49,047 nt of DNA from Planctomycetaceae bacterium (lineage in GTDB: Bacteria > Planctomycetota > Planctomycetia > Planctomycetales > Planctomycetaceae): NCBI GenBank assembly GCA_021732415.1, contig JAKFVC010000014.1:1-49047 (forward strand), written 5' to 3'. Every line of letters begins with the position of its first letter. Position 1 is the first letter of the stretch. Below the pieces are notes generated by a model. That model did no database searches. It saw nothing but the letters and a program-made list of their open reading frames with translations, and was not told where the DNA came from. Of the stretch, positions 8,900-20,292 are shown piece after piece. Both the position numbers and the translations under genes were made by a program.

Positions 8900-10144
8900 C
8901 TATTCTCCAATACAAAACAGATGCTTCTGGCCGCGAATGAAGAGTTCGCGATCAACGGGAGCGGGTGTCGCATCGACTGTTTCGTCGACGGAATTCGTGG
9001 CTGCAATTTCGAACGTAGCGGAATCTTTGATGACGACCGTGGTACCGCTGCGGTCAGTCAGATAGACAAATCCGCCCGCCGCGATGGGCGAGGCGTAGAT
9101 CGCATTGAGTCCTGTTCTGACAGGGCCGAAATGGAGTTTGCCTGTGGCAGCGTCGACACATGTCAGGATACCGACCTTATCCTTGAAGTAGTAGATTCTT
9201 CCCGAAGACAGCAGGAGCGATCCGACGTCAGGCGTGTCTTTGTCAATCTCCCAGGCCACATGTTTCGTTCCCTTGATGTCTCCGCGACCGTCCAGCCGCA
9301 GGGCTCCCAGGTAGGCACCCCGAAAACCGCTGCCGACGAAAACCAAGCCGTCCGCCGCGACAGGGGAAGCGGCTGGGCGTTCGGTCTGGCCGTTGCAATG
9401 CCAGAGTTCCTTGCCTGTTTCCAGATCGTAGGCGCGAGCAATCTTTTGTCCGTTCATCACGACTTGCTTGTGGCCGGCATGCTCGACAACAAGTGGGGTT
9501 GCCCAGCACGTTGCCGAATCGCGCGGCGTCTTCCAAATATCCTTACCGGTCAATTTGTCCAAAGCATACAGAAACGATTGCCCTTCATGATCCCACGGGA
9601 GGAGGATCTTGTTCCCTTCTAATGTCGGTGAACTCCCTTCGCCGAAGCTGTTCCTGGTTTTCATGGGAGGAAAGTCGTCTCGCTTCCATTTCAGCTCGCC
9701 GTCCATCGAGTAGGAGTACAGACCTCGAGAACCGAAGGGTGCGTAAACATGCTCGCCGTCGGTACAGGGAGACGCTGACGCGAATCCATTGGTGTTGTGC
9801 GTTCCCTGGTGAGGTGTCGCGACGACCGCCGTCTTCTCCCATTTAGCCTCACCAGTCTTACGATCGAAGCAAAAGAGTTTGAACTGCAACTCCTTGCTGT
9901 TTTCGGTCCCCACCGCTGAAGTCACGAAGACGCGATCTCCCCAGATGACCGGCGAGCTGGAACCTAACCCGGGAACGGCCACTTTCCATTTCACGTTCTT
10001 CGTGGCGCTCCACTGGATGGGAGGCTTGGCTGTGGTGGAGACCCCATTTCCGGATTCACCGCGCCAGTGTGGCCAGTTATCCGCCTGAGCGAACGAAGTC
10101 AACAACAGAAACGAACCAGCGACATACACAACGATCTTGTTCAT
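8900..10144 (-). CDS. Secreted PQQ-like (BamB-type) beta-propeller protein
   Basis: A 414-aa protein with a clean signal peptide (M-N-K-I-V-V-Y to S-F-A-Q-A), followed at once by the family-opening motif N23-W-P-H-W-R-G29. Repeated blades carry the PQQ pattern: F-D-R-K-T-G-E-A-K-W, L-D-K-L-T-G-K-D-I-W, L-E-T-G-K-E-L-W and D-A-A-T-G-K-L. Such proteins are extracytoplasmic scaffolds or quinone-type enzymes. No catalytic residue set for a true dehydrogenase is evident, so the reaction is unknown. The start at 10144 begins the signal peptide; upstream in-frame residues are not leader-like. It serves as the internal comparison for the propeller at 33.9-35.0 kb. Confidence 0.9.
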   Translation of the reverse strand: MNKIVVYVAGSFLLLTSFAQADNWPHWRGESGNGVSTTAKPPIQWSATKNVKWKVAVPGLGSSSPVIWGDRVFVTSAVGTENSKELQFKLFCFDRKTGEAKWEKTAVVATPHQGTHNTNGFASASPCTDGEHVYAPFGSRGLYSYSMDGELKWKRDDFPPMKTRNSFGEGSSPTLEGNKILLPWDHEGQSFLYALDKLTGKDIWKTPRDSATCWATPLVVEHAGHKQVVMNGQKIARAYDLETGKELWHCNGQTERPAASPVAADGLVFVGSGFRGAYLGALRLDGRGDIKGTKHVAWEIDKDTPDVGSLLLSSGRIYYFKDKVGILTCVDAATGKLHFGPVRTGLNAIYASPIAAGGFVYLTDRSGTTVVIKDSATFEIAATNSVDETVDATPAPVDRELFIRGQKHLFCIGE

Positions 10145-10369
10145 GAAATCCCAGCTTTTCAGATGCCTTGAAGCCCATTCGCGACGGATCACTTCCTGCG
10201 ACGCGTCCTCATCTCCGGGCCCCGTAAATCGACCGCGACGTTTGTCTGAACGTTGACTTTCACACCGGGATTATCATAAACACAACACGAATTGCTCTCA
10301 AACGAGTACTCTCTCGAACACTGCTGCTCCCAGCGTCCATGGACCACTCTGAGACAAAGAAAGCGGGCG

Positions 10370-10630
10370 ATGCGGATCACATTGATTGCTGGTTGCTGCG
10401 GAATCTTCTCCGTCCTGATGTTGCCATCCATCTGGGCCGCGGACTTCGAGGAACTGGATCCTGCGTATTATCATGCGGGCGAATTGGCGGGATCGCTACG
10501 TGCGGCGGATGCACCTGCGCTGGGTGATGCTGATCCGCAACACGTTTGGAATCGCCTGTATGCGGCTGTCCACGGGCTGATTCACATCCAGATTGAGGTC
10601 CCCGCCGGTGACGTTAGGCTGTATGATTGA
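10370..10630 (+). pseudogene. Short secreted-protein remnant
   Basis: From the ATG at 10370 the frame gives a convincing signal peptide (M-R-I-T-L-I-A-G-C-C...P-S-I-W-A-A-D). An Ala/Asp-rich stretch follows, containing D-P-Q-H-V-W-N-R-L-Y-A-A-V-H-G, and then it stops at 86 residues. The D-P-x-H-V-W-N-R-L segment looks like the start of a longer planctomycete secreted protein, and the last 17 residues look unrelated. I read it as an N-terminal fragment rather than a complete small gene. A genuine short exported protein cannot be excluded. It lies 139 bp upstream of the DUF1592 gene. Confidence 0.45.
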
Positions 10631-10769
10631 ATTACCCAGTCAATTGGGGTGGACTGAGGAAAGCCTCGTGGGATTGCATGTATGTCTTGCGTGAAGCCAC
10701 CCTCACATCCGAAGATGTAAATTCCAATGACTGGAAGAATTGAAAAAGCTGCTCAAAACGAAACCACCA

Positions 10770-13226
<2,457 letters not shown>

Positions 13227-13281
13227 CTCACTCCAAAGTCCGCGGATTTTGAACACTCCCCAACGCCAATAACCGCTCGTC

Positions 13282-13300
13282 ACTAAGAACTAAGAACTAG
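13282..13300. repeat. Heptamer-type short tandem repeat
   Basis: The 7-bp unit AAGAACT occurs twice in tandem within the spacer ahead of the DUF1552 gene. Related units recur around and inside the next gene (14694-14854) and, with a different base composition, in the second DUF1552 locus. Confidence 0.7.
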
Positions 13301-13312
13301 AAACCAACAACC

Positions 13313-14668
13313 ATGAACTATCTCTCGCAGTCTTGGCTACTCGACCGTCGACATGCCCTCCGGGCGATGGGGACATGTATCGCGCTGCCGTTCCTGGAGT
13401 GTATGGCGCCGCTCGGGGCTGCCGAGGAGAAGTTGGCAACTCCGCGGCGCAGTGCGTTTATCTATCTTGCGAATGGCGTCCACTCGCTCAATTACCAGAT
13501 CACCACACCCGGCAAGGATTATCAGTTTTCTCGGTCGCTCAAGCCGCTGGAAAAGCACCGCGACGTGATCACGCCGATCAGCGGGCTGCATCATCCGGGA
13601 GCGCTCAGTCACCATCACAACTGCATTTCGGTCTGGCTGACCGGCGGCAATCTCGGTCCTTCGGATCGTAATACCATCTCCGTCGACCAGAAGATGGCTG
13701 AAATCACCGCGATGCACACGCGGTACTCGTCGCTGGAAATTGCGATCACGCAGGATTCTCTGGCTTGGACAGCAGATGGCGTCCGGCTTCCCGCGATGCG
13801 TCGTTGCAGCGAGATCTTTGCCTCGCTGTTTGAAGAGCCCAAAGGTGGCAAGGGCGCACAGCGCAGGGTCTTGCGCCGCAAAGGGAGTGTTCTCGACGCC
13901 AACCTCGCGGAAGTGCGCAAGATCGAACAAAAGATGGGCGCGGCGGACAAAGGCCGCATGGAACAGTATCTGACGTCAGTCCGTGAGGCAGAGATTCGCA
14001 CGCGGCGGGCCGACGCCTGGCTCGATACGCCGCTGCCGACCGTCTCGGCCACGGATCGCCAACGCACCAACCGCGATATCGCTCACACCATGGCAGGTGA
14101 CTATTTCCGCACCGTCTATGATCTGATCGTGCTCGCGTTCCAGACCGATTTGACACGCGTGGCCACCTTCAGTCTGGGTGGTGAGGGAGACGCCATCGCC
14201 ATTCCCGAGATCGGCATCACTGAGTCCCGCCATCAGCTCAGCCATCACGGCGGCGATGCCGGCTACATCGAGAAGCTGACTAACTACGATACCTTCGCCA
14301 TCGAGCAGTACAGCTACTTCCTCACCCGCCTGGCGGAAACGAAAGATCTCAACGGCCAACCGCTCCTGGGTTCCACGATGTCCCTCTTCGGCAGCGGCAT
14401 GTCTTACGGTCACAGCCACGGCAACGCCAACCTGCCCCTCGTGCTCGCTGGTGGATCCGACCTGGGTTTGAAGCACGGCAGCCATCTCGACTTTAACCAG
14501 GGGCACTTCAAGGGCTATCAGCTAGACAAACCCGGTGAGCATTACTCGCTCTGCAGCCGACCGGCGAACCCGGATGCCCACCTGAGCAATCTGCTCCTGT
14601 TGATGGCTCAGCGCATGGGGGTAGAAACGGATAAGTTTGGGGATAGTAATAAGGCGGTTGAGTTGTGA
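13313..14668 (+). CDS. DUF1552 protein, Tat-exported
   Basis: A 451-aa protein whose N-terminus has R12-R13-H-A-L-R followed by a hydrophobic stretch, consistent with twin-arginine export and therefore folding before transport. Diagnostic DUF1552 blocks include [27 protein letters not shown] and L-S-H-H-G-G-D. It is the invariant partner of DUF1592 proteins, and the gene order here repeats at 42-45.7 kb. Function is unknown. The several His-rich turns suggest metal binding, which is only inference. The preceding spacer contains a heptamer-type repeat (13282-13300). Confidence 0.92.
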   Translation: MNYLSQSWLLDRRHALRAMGTCIALPFLECMAPLGAAEEKLATPRRSAFIYLANGVHSLNYQITTPGKDYQFSRSLKPLEKHRDVITPISGLHHPGALSHHHNCISVWLTGGNLGPSDRNTISVDQKMAEITAMHTRYSSLEIAITQDSLAWTADGVRLPAMRRCSEIFASLFEEPKGGKGAQRRVLRRKGSVLDANLAEVRKIEQKMGAADKGRMEQYLTSVREAEIRTRRADAWLDTPLPTVSATDRQRTNRDIAHTMAGDYFRTVYDLIVLAFQTDLTRVATFSLGGEGDAIAIPEIGITESRHQLSHHGGDAGYIEKLTNYDTFAIEQYSYFLTRLAETKDLNGQPLLGSTMSLFGSGMSYGHSHGNANLPLVLAGGSDLGLKHGSHLDFNQGHFKGYQLDKPGEHYSLCSRPANPDAHLSNLLLLMAQRMGVETDKFGDSNKAVEL

Positions 14669-14693
14669 AATAGTTTTTGGTTCTTAGCTGTTC

Positions 14694-14854
14694 GTTCTTG
14701 GTTCTTCGTTTTGGCTGGTTGTGAGTTATGAAACAGTTACTCGTTCTTGGTTCTTCGTCGCTGGGACTTAGTCGGTTGATGTTTGTGCTACTTGGCTTTT
14801 TCGTCTTAACCGCGACCGCGACCGGCGAGGAACCAAGTAATAAGAACCAAGAAC
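14694..14854. repeat. GTTCTTGGTTCTT repeats, two direct and one inverted
   Basis: GTTCTTGGTTCTTCG occurs at 14694-14708 and 14743-14757. The exact 13-bp reverse complement, AAGAACCAAGAAC, is at 14842-14854. The first copy is intergenic and the other two fall inside the start of the next coding region, before and after its hydrophobic leader. Pairing could form a stem enclosing the translation start. Confidence 0.75.
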
Positions 14855-16002
14855 AAGGAACTAATAAGTTTCCGGCTTTGGATAAAGCGCGGTCTTATCG
14901 TGGCGTGCTGGCGTTCGTTGACCATGCGAATCGTCGTGGCAGCCTCCGTGTGGAATCCACGGGTGAGTTCTTCCGCAATCCGCCGCATCCTTTTGCCATG
15001 TTGCCTTACGGCATCGTCCGCCGTCACGGCGCGCCGGCCGATCTGCGAGACATGCCGCTCGGCGGCGTCTTGCACGTGCGCGCTTATCTGCCGCCAGATC
15101 CCAAGACTTCCGCCGTGCCGGTTTCTCAGAGTGGACCACCCGAGCGGCCTGCCGAGAACCACGTGCTGCTCCTCGAAGACGAGTCCAGCTTCTGCCTGCG
15201 CGAAGGCAAAGTCTGGAAGTTGAAGGAGATCGACCTGCAGCAGAACCAAGGGGTGATCGTCGCCAGCCGGGAACCGAAAGAAGGTGGCGGAGACAACAAA
15301 GCTGCGGAGGAAAAGCTGACCTTCAATGCCGCCACTCGCATCTGGCGCGGCCGCGAATGTCTGGCTCTCGCCGATTTGATTGCCGAGGGCGCCTGGCCCG
15401 CGGAAGGCAAGAAATCTCTGGCAGGCCAGGCCGTTCAGCTCGGACTCAACTGGCAGCCCACTCCGGGCGGGGTGTTCCTGCGCTACCACATCTCAGACAT
15501 CTGGCTGGATGACACCGCCCTGCAGCGTGCCGCGCAGAATCAAACGGAGACGCACAAGGCGCTCATTCGCAGCCGCTGGATGCCTGCGATTGTCGATGCC
15601 GTCGAGTACGGCAAGTTCGGCCGTGCGACCGTCACCGTGACGCTGTTCGGTGGAATGGACGATTCTCTGTACGCCGACTTCAAAAAAGGCAACCAGGCAG
15701 TGATGAACGCCTCCGAGAATACTCTCAAGCATGCGGGCGGCGATTACGGGCCTGCGCACATGGCATCCCGAGGCTCCATCCTCGACGTCACACGCGCGAC
15801 AGGTGAGATTCCTCTCGGAAGCAGTGGCATTCAAGTCCGCTTCGAGACCGACCTGATCATCGAAGGCATCCGGCCCGGCCGAGTCGTCCGCGTGCGCCCG
15901 GCAAGCTGGCCCGAACTCACCGTGCCGCGTGAGGAATATTTGAGTGACGGGAACTCCACTGAAGTCCGCTTCCCGTCCCCGGCCATCTTTCCCAAATACT
16001 GA
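14728..16002 (+). CDS. Secreted protein of unknown function
   Basis: A 424-aa protein that I do not recognise. It has a hydrophobic leader (L-M-F-V-L-L-G-F-F-V-L-T-A-T-A-T-G), then a low-complexity N-K-N-Q-E-Q-G-T-N-K stretch encoded by a repeat. The rest is soluble and beta-rich, with Y-R-G-V-L-A-F-V-D, M-P-L-G-G-V-L-H-V-R and a C-terminal motif P-L-G-S-S-G-I-Q-V-R...G-I-R-P-G-R-V-V-R-V-R-P. A decayed paralogue of this C-terminus lies at 20918-21171. The ATG at 14779 is a credible alternative start just before the leader, since the 17 residues ahead of it are largely repeat-encoded. It follows DUF1552 by 59 bp and is probably in the same operon. Confidence 0.75.
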   Translation: MKQLLVLGSSSLGLSRLMFVLLGFFVLTATATGEEPSNKNQEQGTNKFPALDKARSYRGVLAFVDHANRRGSLRVESTGEFFRNPPHPFAMLPYGIVRRHGAPADLRDMPLGGVLHVRAYLPPDPKTSAVPVSQSGPPERPAENHVLLLEDESSFCLREGKVWKLKEIDLQQNQGVIVASREPKEGGGDNKAAEEKLTFNAATRIWRGRECLALADLIAEGAWPAEGKKSLAGQAVQLGLNWQPTPGGVFLRYHISDIWLDDTALQRAAQNQTETHKALIRSRWMPAIVDAVEYGKFGRATVTVTLFGGMDDSLYADFKKGNQAVMNASENTLKHAGGDYGPAHMASRGSILDVTRATGEIPLGSSGIQVRFETDLIIEGIRPGRVVRVRPASWPELTVPREEYLSDGNSTEVRFPSPAIFPKY

Positions 16003-16048
16003 CCGGCAGTCGTTGACGTCGGACTCATTAGACGACTCCGGAAACTGG

Positions 16049-16267
16049 TTATTTCACGATATCGAGGTTGTTCCACAACATTCGCTGTCTCGCCCATCCC
16101 ATCTCTGCGACGACCGTCCGCAACCCACGCTCTGAGATCGGATCTTTACCGCTCGTGACTGCGGGCCAGCACAATATCTTATTTTGGATATCCGGGACCA
16201 AACTAGGCAGATTCATAATCTGAGTAACTCTCGCCCGGGTAGCGTTCCCCAAAAGAACCCGCTTCAA
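16049..16267 (-). pseudogene. HTH protein remnant (recombinase-associated type)
   Basis: The frame reads A-T-R-A-R-V-T-Q-I-M-N-L, then P-D-I-Q-N-K-I-L, S-G-K-D-P-I-S-E-R-G-L-R and a Trp-rich end. This is the C-terminal two-thirds of the small helix-turn-helix protein found beside planctomycete recombinases (hallmark R-A-R-V-T-Q-I-M). Only a TTG is available as start, with in-frame stops just upstream (TGA TGA), so the N-terminal part is lost. No recombinase is adjacent. Probably a relic of a mobile element between the 424-aa gene and the SGNH hydrolase. Confidence 0.75.
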
Positions 16268-16357
16268 CCCTCATCAGTTCCTATTAGGCGCGCCCGCGAT
16301 TCGATAGGATGTCGTGAAGCGTCCCTAAAGAGCCCCAATTACACGAGAGCGCACACC

Positions 16358-17203
16358 ATGTCCCGTCTGACCCTCGCCGGTTGCCTGATGGCAGCATGTC
16401 TGTTCATTCCCAGCCTGACCGCTCAAGAAAAAACTGCGGAGAACCCAGCGGCCAGGAAACTCGACCGCGACATCCCGCGGCACAAGGACTTCCTCAAACG
16501 CATTGAGCAAAGCCAGGGCGTGGGCGATATCGTCTTTCTGGGCGATTCCATCACGCACGGTTGGGAAGGTCAAAAAGCCTGGCAGGAGTACTTCGGTGGC
16601 TTCAAACCGGTGAACCTTGGCATCAGCGGCGACCAGACAGGTCACGTTCTCTGGCGCATTACCGAAGGTCATGAACTGGACAGTCTCAAGCCCAAGGCGG
16701 CGGTCATTATGATCGGCACCAACAACATTGGTGGTCATACCGCCCCGCAGATCGCCGGCGGCATCGCGGAAATCGTCGAGGAACTGAAGCGTCAGAAGCC
16801 GGGCATAAAGGTTCTGGTACTGGGCGTCTTCCCTCGCGGCAGTTCAGGCGATGCCGAGCGGAGCCTGGAACAGATCGCCGCTGGGATCAAGCCGATCAAT
16901 GAGGAACTGAAGAAGGACAAGCCGGATCTCAAACTCCTGAACGCTGCGGTCCGGAATTTGGAACAACAGCGGGGAACGATTCCGGCAGCACAACTGAACA
17001 AGAAGGTTGCCGAGATCAATGCCATTATCGGCAAGCTGGACGACGGCAAGACCGTATTCTACAAGGACATCGGCCCCGAGTTTCTGGACCAGAACGGAGG
17101 TCTGTCAGGCGAAATCATGCCGGACTACCTGCACTTGAGCAGCAAAGGCTACGAGATCTGGGGCAAGGCGATCAAGACCGATCTTGAGAAGCTCACCAAG
17201 TAG
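16358..17203 (+). CDS. Secreted SGNH/GDSL-type hydrolase
   Basis: A 281-aa esterase-like protein with a signal peptide ending near L-T-A-Q. The SGNH blocks are complete: G-D-S64-I-T-H-G (nucleophile), N-L-G-I-S-G-D (block II Gly), G-T-N-N at 120-123 (block III Asn), and D256-Y-L-H259-L-S (block V). In planctomycetes this type often acts as a carbohydrate esterase, but the substrate here is unknown. The ATG at 16358 begins the leader; upstream in-frame codons overlap the HTH remnant and are not leader-like. The protein ends in a charged helix (D-L-E-K-L-T-K). Confidence 0.92.
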   Translation: MSRLTLAGCLMAACLFIPSLTAQEKTAENPAARKLDRDIPRHKDFLKRIEQSQGVGDIVFLGDSITHGWEGQKAWQEYFGGFKPVNLGISGDQTGHVLWRITEGHELDSLKPKAAVIMIGTNNIGGHTAPQIAGGIAEIVEELKRQKPGIKVLVLGVFPRGSSGDAERSLEQIAAGIKPINEELKKDKPDLKLLNAAVRNLEQQRGTIPAAQLNKKVAEINAIIGKLDDGKTVFYKDIGPEFLDQNGGLSGEIMPDYLHLSSKGYEIWGKAIKTDLEKLTK

Positions 17204-17721
17204 GTCGAGGTCCCCAAGGCTGGTCCGGTCTTCCGCGCAGGCAGACTGGTAGTTGGCTCAACGTGAGGTCGCTGCTGTGTTGATGCAAGCGGAGACACCT
17301 CACGCCGCACTGTGAAAAAGGTCGGTCAATTCAGGTCAGACAACAGTCAGGAGACTGTTTTTAAACTACACGTGCTGATACGCGCGGGACATCGGGGTTA
17401 CGAACGATGCGGCAAAGCACGCTTCGGCACATCGCACGATGTGTAAGTTTAGGCTGAAGTGACATAACCCACGATTGTTTTTTGCCAGAGAACACGTTGT
17501 TTCCCGCCCCGTACAAAAACTCTGGCACAGTTCTGCGAATTTAAATCCAAGGTACTCTTTGGACGTGGACGCCTTGAAGTGACATGCGAGACCACCATTG
17601 TGGCCACCATCAAGGGCTCGGATGTTTGGGTGATTCATGGCATCGAGGTTTGATTGCAGTCTACGCGCGTACGGCGAACGCAGTGGTCGTTATGTTGAGG
17701 TACTGGTGCGGCTCGGTAGTC
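17204..17721. other. Gene-free stretch
   Basis: About 518 bp after the SGNH hydrolase. I see no frame with a recognisable domain, no tRNA-like fold and no strong hairpin. It leads into the transposase remnant and is probably decayed insertion DNA. Confidence 0.4.
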
Positions 17722-18135
17722 CTAAGCGGCCCGGCAGGAGTACGACTTCAGCACGCCACCGAGTCGAGTCTCACACACAACGTCGGTTAATTTGATCGTA
17801 TTCCGAGGCGAGGGTGGCGACTTACATCCCGGCGGCAGGAAATCCCGAGCCGAATGCGGATGCTCGTGATTATACCAACCCTGAAATTCGCGATTGATTA
17901 AGTTTAGATGTCCCTGTGACACGACAACGAATCTGTCGAGACAATCGATTTACAATGTCTGAATGTCTGAATGAAACGTTCGATGTGAGCACGTAGATTT
18001 GGTGATGCCGGCGTATTCCGTTTGATCTCAGCATCGCTCGATTCGAACACCTCATCGAATTGGTCGGTATATTTTCCGTCGATGTCCCGCATGACATACG
18101 TCGGAGCGAGTTCGACGTCATCCTGACGACGCGAG
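17722..18135 (-). pseudogene. Integrase-core (rve) transposase remnant, frameshifted
   Basis: One frame (about 18135-17950) gives L-A-P-T-Y-V-M-R-D-I-D-G-K-Y-T-D-Q-F-D-E-V-F and then A-H-I-E-R-F-I-Q-T-F-R-H. This is the second catalytic Asp and downstream Glu region of a DDE integrase core. Near 17945 the frame shifts, and a second frame continues D-C-L-D-R-F-V-V-V-S-Q-G-H-L-N...W-Y-N-H-E-H-P-H-S and ends E-T-R-L-G-G-V-L-K-S-Y at 17722. The N-terminal half with the HTH and first Asp is missing, so the gene is both truncated and frameshifted. Confidence 0.85.
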
Positions 18136-18390
18136 CAAATTCAGGCCCGAGCCGCCGGCCGGCGCGTCATTGGCAGCCTGTAACGTCACAGTAAAGAGAT
18201 CGCCAATCGTTCCCAAGTTGAAACGAGGCGCCAGCCACTCTGGCGTTTTCATCACTGGCTGGGAGGTCCAAATGCCGTATCAGCGGCAAACACGCGTCTG
18301 TTGTTTTTGTCTCATGGCGCAAGTGATCTCGCTTCGGCTGCCACCCGTTGCAACCTACCAAGCAATTCCTGCATCAGAAGGAAAAGCGGT

Positions 18391-18573
18391 CAGCTCCGGT
18401 TGTTGCGATTGAACAACACGCTCGTCACAGATGCAGGCATTCAGCACCTCGTGGGATTATCGACCATTGACGATCTCTATCTCCTGGGAACCAAGGTCAC
18501 CGACGCCTGCCTGGGATTGCTGGGTGATCTGCCCAAGCTCAAGTACATCTGCCCGTCCAATACCACCGTCCCG
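18391..18573 (+). pseudogene. Leucine-rich-repeat fragment
   Basis: The plus-strand frame here reads L-R-L-L-R-L-N-N-T-L-V-T-D-A-G-I-Q-H-L, then L-Y-L-L-G-T-K-V-T-D-A-C-L-G-L-L, then L-P-K-L-K-Y-I-C. These are two to three turns of the planctomycete 'L-x-x-T-x-V-T-D-A-G-L' LRR. No start codon, leader or further repeats are present. The frame continues only as the antisense shadow of the lipoprotein gene that ends at 18586. It is a leftover of an LRR protein. Confidence 0.75.
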
Positions 18574-18585
18574 TGTGCTCGGCGG

Positions 18586-19074
18586 TTACTCCTCACGCGG
18601 TGTTTGGACTTTGACTTTGCTTTCGAGGTGGAAATCAAACACGTTCTCACCTGGCTGCACATCGGCTTCGAGTTCCGACTTCGTGTTGTAGTGGGCCGGG
18701 ATTGCGACTTTCCCCGGTTTCGACCGCTTGGGGGGAGGGGCCGCACTCTCCGTGTCGGCGACCTCGGTGGACTCGTCTCCGCCTTCCTCGTTGGGTGCGA
18801 TCTGCACGCGGTTATGTCCCACTTTGCATCCCGGCGTTTTGGCGATGTACGTCAATTCGTAGTGGCCTTCTTGATCGGTCTTGCCGCGCGCCGGACGGCC
18901 TTCGTCAGGTTGAAAGACCACCACAATGCCGCTCACGGGTTTGTCATCCAGCGTGACGGTTCCAACCACCAGGCCCAGTTCCGGCCGATCGCTACCGCTG
19001 CACCCGCACAGATTGAGTGCCAGCATGGAGAGAATGACCGCCAGCAGCCCGCTATGGATCGTCTTCAAAATCAC
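18586..19074 (-). CDS. Carboxypeptidase-regulatory-like lipoprotein
   Basis: A 162-aa exported lipoprotein. The leader ends A-L-N-L-C-G-C-S-G, a lipobox-like site. The body starts V-V-G-T-V-T-L-D-D-K-P-V-S-G-I-V-V-V-F-Q-P, the carboxypeptidase regulatory/transthyretin-like fold, and ends I-P-A-H-Y-N-T-K-S-E-L...V-Q-P-G-E-N-V-F-D-F. A charged Glu/Asp/Pro-rich insert sits between. The start is GTG at 19074; no ATG is available. It is downstream of DUF1559 on the same strand, the usual planctomycete pairing. It is the intact counterpart of the broken gene at 4159-4575. Confidence 0.87.
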   Translation of the reverse strand: MILKTIHSGLLAVILSMLALNLCGCSGSDRPELGLVVGTVTLDDKPVSGIVVVFQPDEGRPARGKTDQEGHYELTYIAKTPGCKVGHNRVQIAPNEEGGDESTEVADTESAAPPPKRSKPGKVAIPAHYNTKSELEADVQPGENVFDFHLESKVKVQTPREE

Positions 19075-19255
19075 AACTCACTTTGCATATTGAGTAACAA
19101 AGGCGGCAGCGCCAATTCGCAGCCGTCTTCAATCAGAGAGGAAGGCCACGGTTGCCAAGACACAACCGTGCCACCTGAGCGCACTGGATTCCGACAGAGG
19201 GAATTCCGGTGCATTGTCAACGCTTCATCTGCGGGTTGTGTGCAGAATTATTTAC

Positions 19256-19322
19256 GTAGCCGCAATTCGCCAGAATGCGGGCCGGTCTACGGATTGCCCG
19301 CATTCTGGCGAATTGCGGCTAC
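19256..19322. repeat. Palindromic dispersed element, perfect copy
   Basis: The arms at 19256-19281 and 19297-19322 are perfect 26-bp reverse complements around a 15-nt loop; they begin GTAGCCGCAATTCG and end GAATTGCGGCTAC. It lies between the DUF1559 stop and the lipoprotein start. A diverged copy is at 8761-8828. It may also act as a transcript hairpin in the pair's mRNA. Confidence 0.9.
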
Positions 19323-19344
19323 ACATCTTATTCTGCGTAGTTAT

Positions 19345-20292
19345 TTAGAGTTCGCCGACAGTTTCGCCACTCGCGCGAGTGCTCACGGCCTGGTAAGTCG
19401 GCATGTTCATGTTCTCGGACAAGAACCTGACCGAACCATCGCCGAAGACGAAATGGGCTCCGCCCACATGAAAACTGCCGGCTGCTTCCTCGGCGCCGCC
19501 ATTAATCGGGTCATTGCTTTCCGCAGCGATGAGATATTCCGACATTTCGGTGGGGGGATTTCCATCAGCACCGCCGGAGAAGATGACCCGGCGGTCGCAA
19601 CCCGCGTCGAAGATGCCGAGGGCGTCGCCGCCGCTGTCAGGGACTTCGCTGACAAAGATGGTGTTGGACAGGCCGTCCGTCACGTCACGGAATCGCACGC
19701 CACTGCCGACGAAAATCACTCCATCGCCATTCATGCAACCCCAAGGCTTGGTAATGATGTCGTCGATGGTGACGACAGACCCGCTGAGGCAGTCGTCGGA
19801 ACCATCGCCGATATGGGTCCCCATGTTCCCGTTATAGTTGCACGTCTGATAACCGTTTTTCTGTGTACCCTTGCGGACATCCGGTTGCGAAGGACACCAG
19901 AAGACCGACAGGGTCAGCGGTTTGACGACTTGTGTCAAGCCTGTATCCTGATCACCGCTTTCGTTGCCCATTCCCTGCGTCCCCTGGATGCTGTTGTAGA
20001 GAGCAGACTGATCAAGCTGCGGCAGGATGCTGGCACCCCACGTCCAGCCGTGACCACCAGCGCTCGTGTGAGCCGCATTCAGCAACACAATGCTGCCGGG
20101 AGGGATGGCATTGTGTATGTCGTTGTAGTTGTGCAGCGCCAGTCCAATCTGCTTCAAATTATTTTTGCACTGTGAGCGCCGCGCGGCCTCACGCGCCTGC
20201 TGCACGGCTGGCAGCAACAGCGAAATCAGGACGGCGATGATCGCAATGACAACCAGTAACTCAATGAGTGTGAATCCGCGCCGCAGTTTCAT
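19345..20292 (-). CDS. DUF1559 prepilin-like protein
   Basis: A 315-aa protein with a type IV prepilin-like N-terminus: [20 protein letters not shown], cleaved by a prepilin peptidase after Gly6. It continues with [21 protein letters not shown] and the central [12 protein letters not shown]. The C-terminal H-x9-DG signature is [16 protein letters not shown]. The ATG at 20292 has a perfect AAGGAG 6-7 nt upstream, which decides the start. Function is unknown; the family is massively expanded in planctomycetes and presumed pseudopilin-like. Confidence 0.94.
   Translation of the reverse strand: MKLRRGFTLIELLVVIAIIAVLISLLLPAVQQAREAARRSQCKNNLKQIGLALHNYNDIHNAIPPGSIVLLNAAHTSAGGHGWTWGASILPQLDQSALYNSIQGTQGMGNESGDQDTGLTQVVKPLTLSVFWCPSQPDVRKGTQKNGYQTCNYNGNMGTHIGDGSDDCLSGSVVTIDDIITKPWGCMNGDGVIFVGSGVRFRDVTDGLSNTIFVSEVPDSGGDALGIFDAGCDRRVIFSGGADGNPPTEMSEYLIAAESNDPINGGAEEAAGSFHVGGAHFVFGDGSVRFLSENMNMPTYQAVSTRASGETVGEL

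Noticed and set aside
8780-9622. 280-codon plus-strand open frame
   Set aside because: Antisense to the BamB-like propeller gene.
18301-20175. 624-codon plus-strand open frame
   Set aside because: It is antisense to the DUF1559 and lipoprotein genes, which have clear domains and a strong ribosome site. Only its first part (18391-18573) encodes a recognisable LRR fragment.
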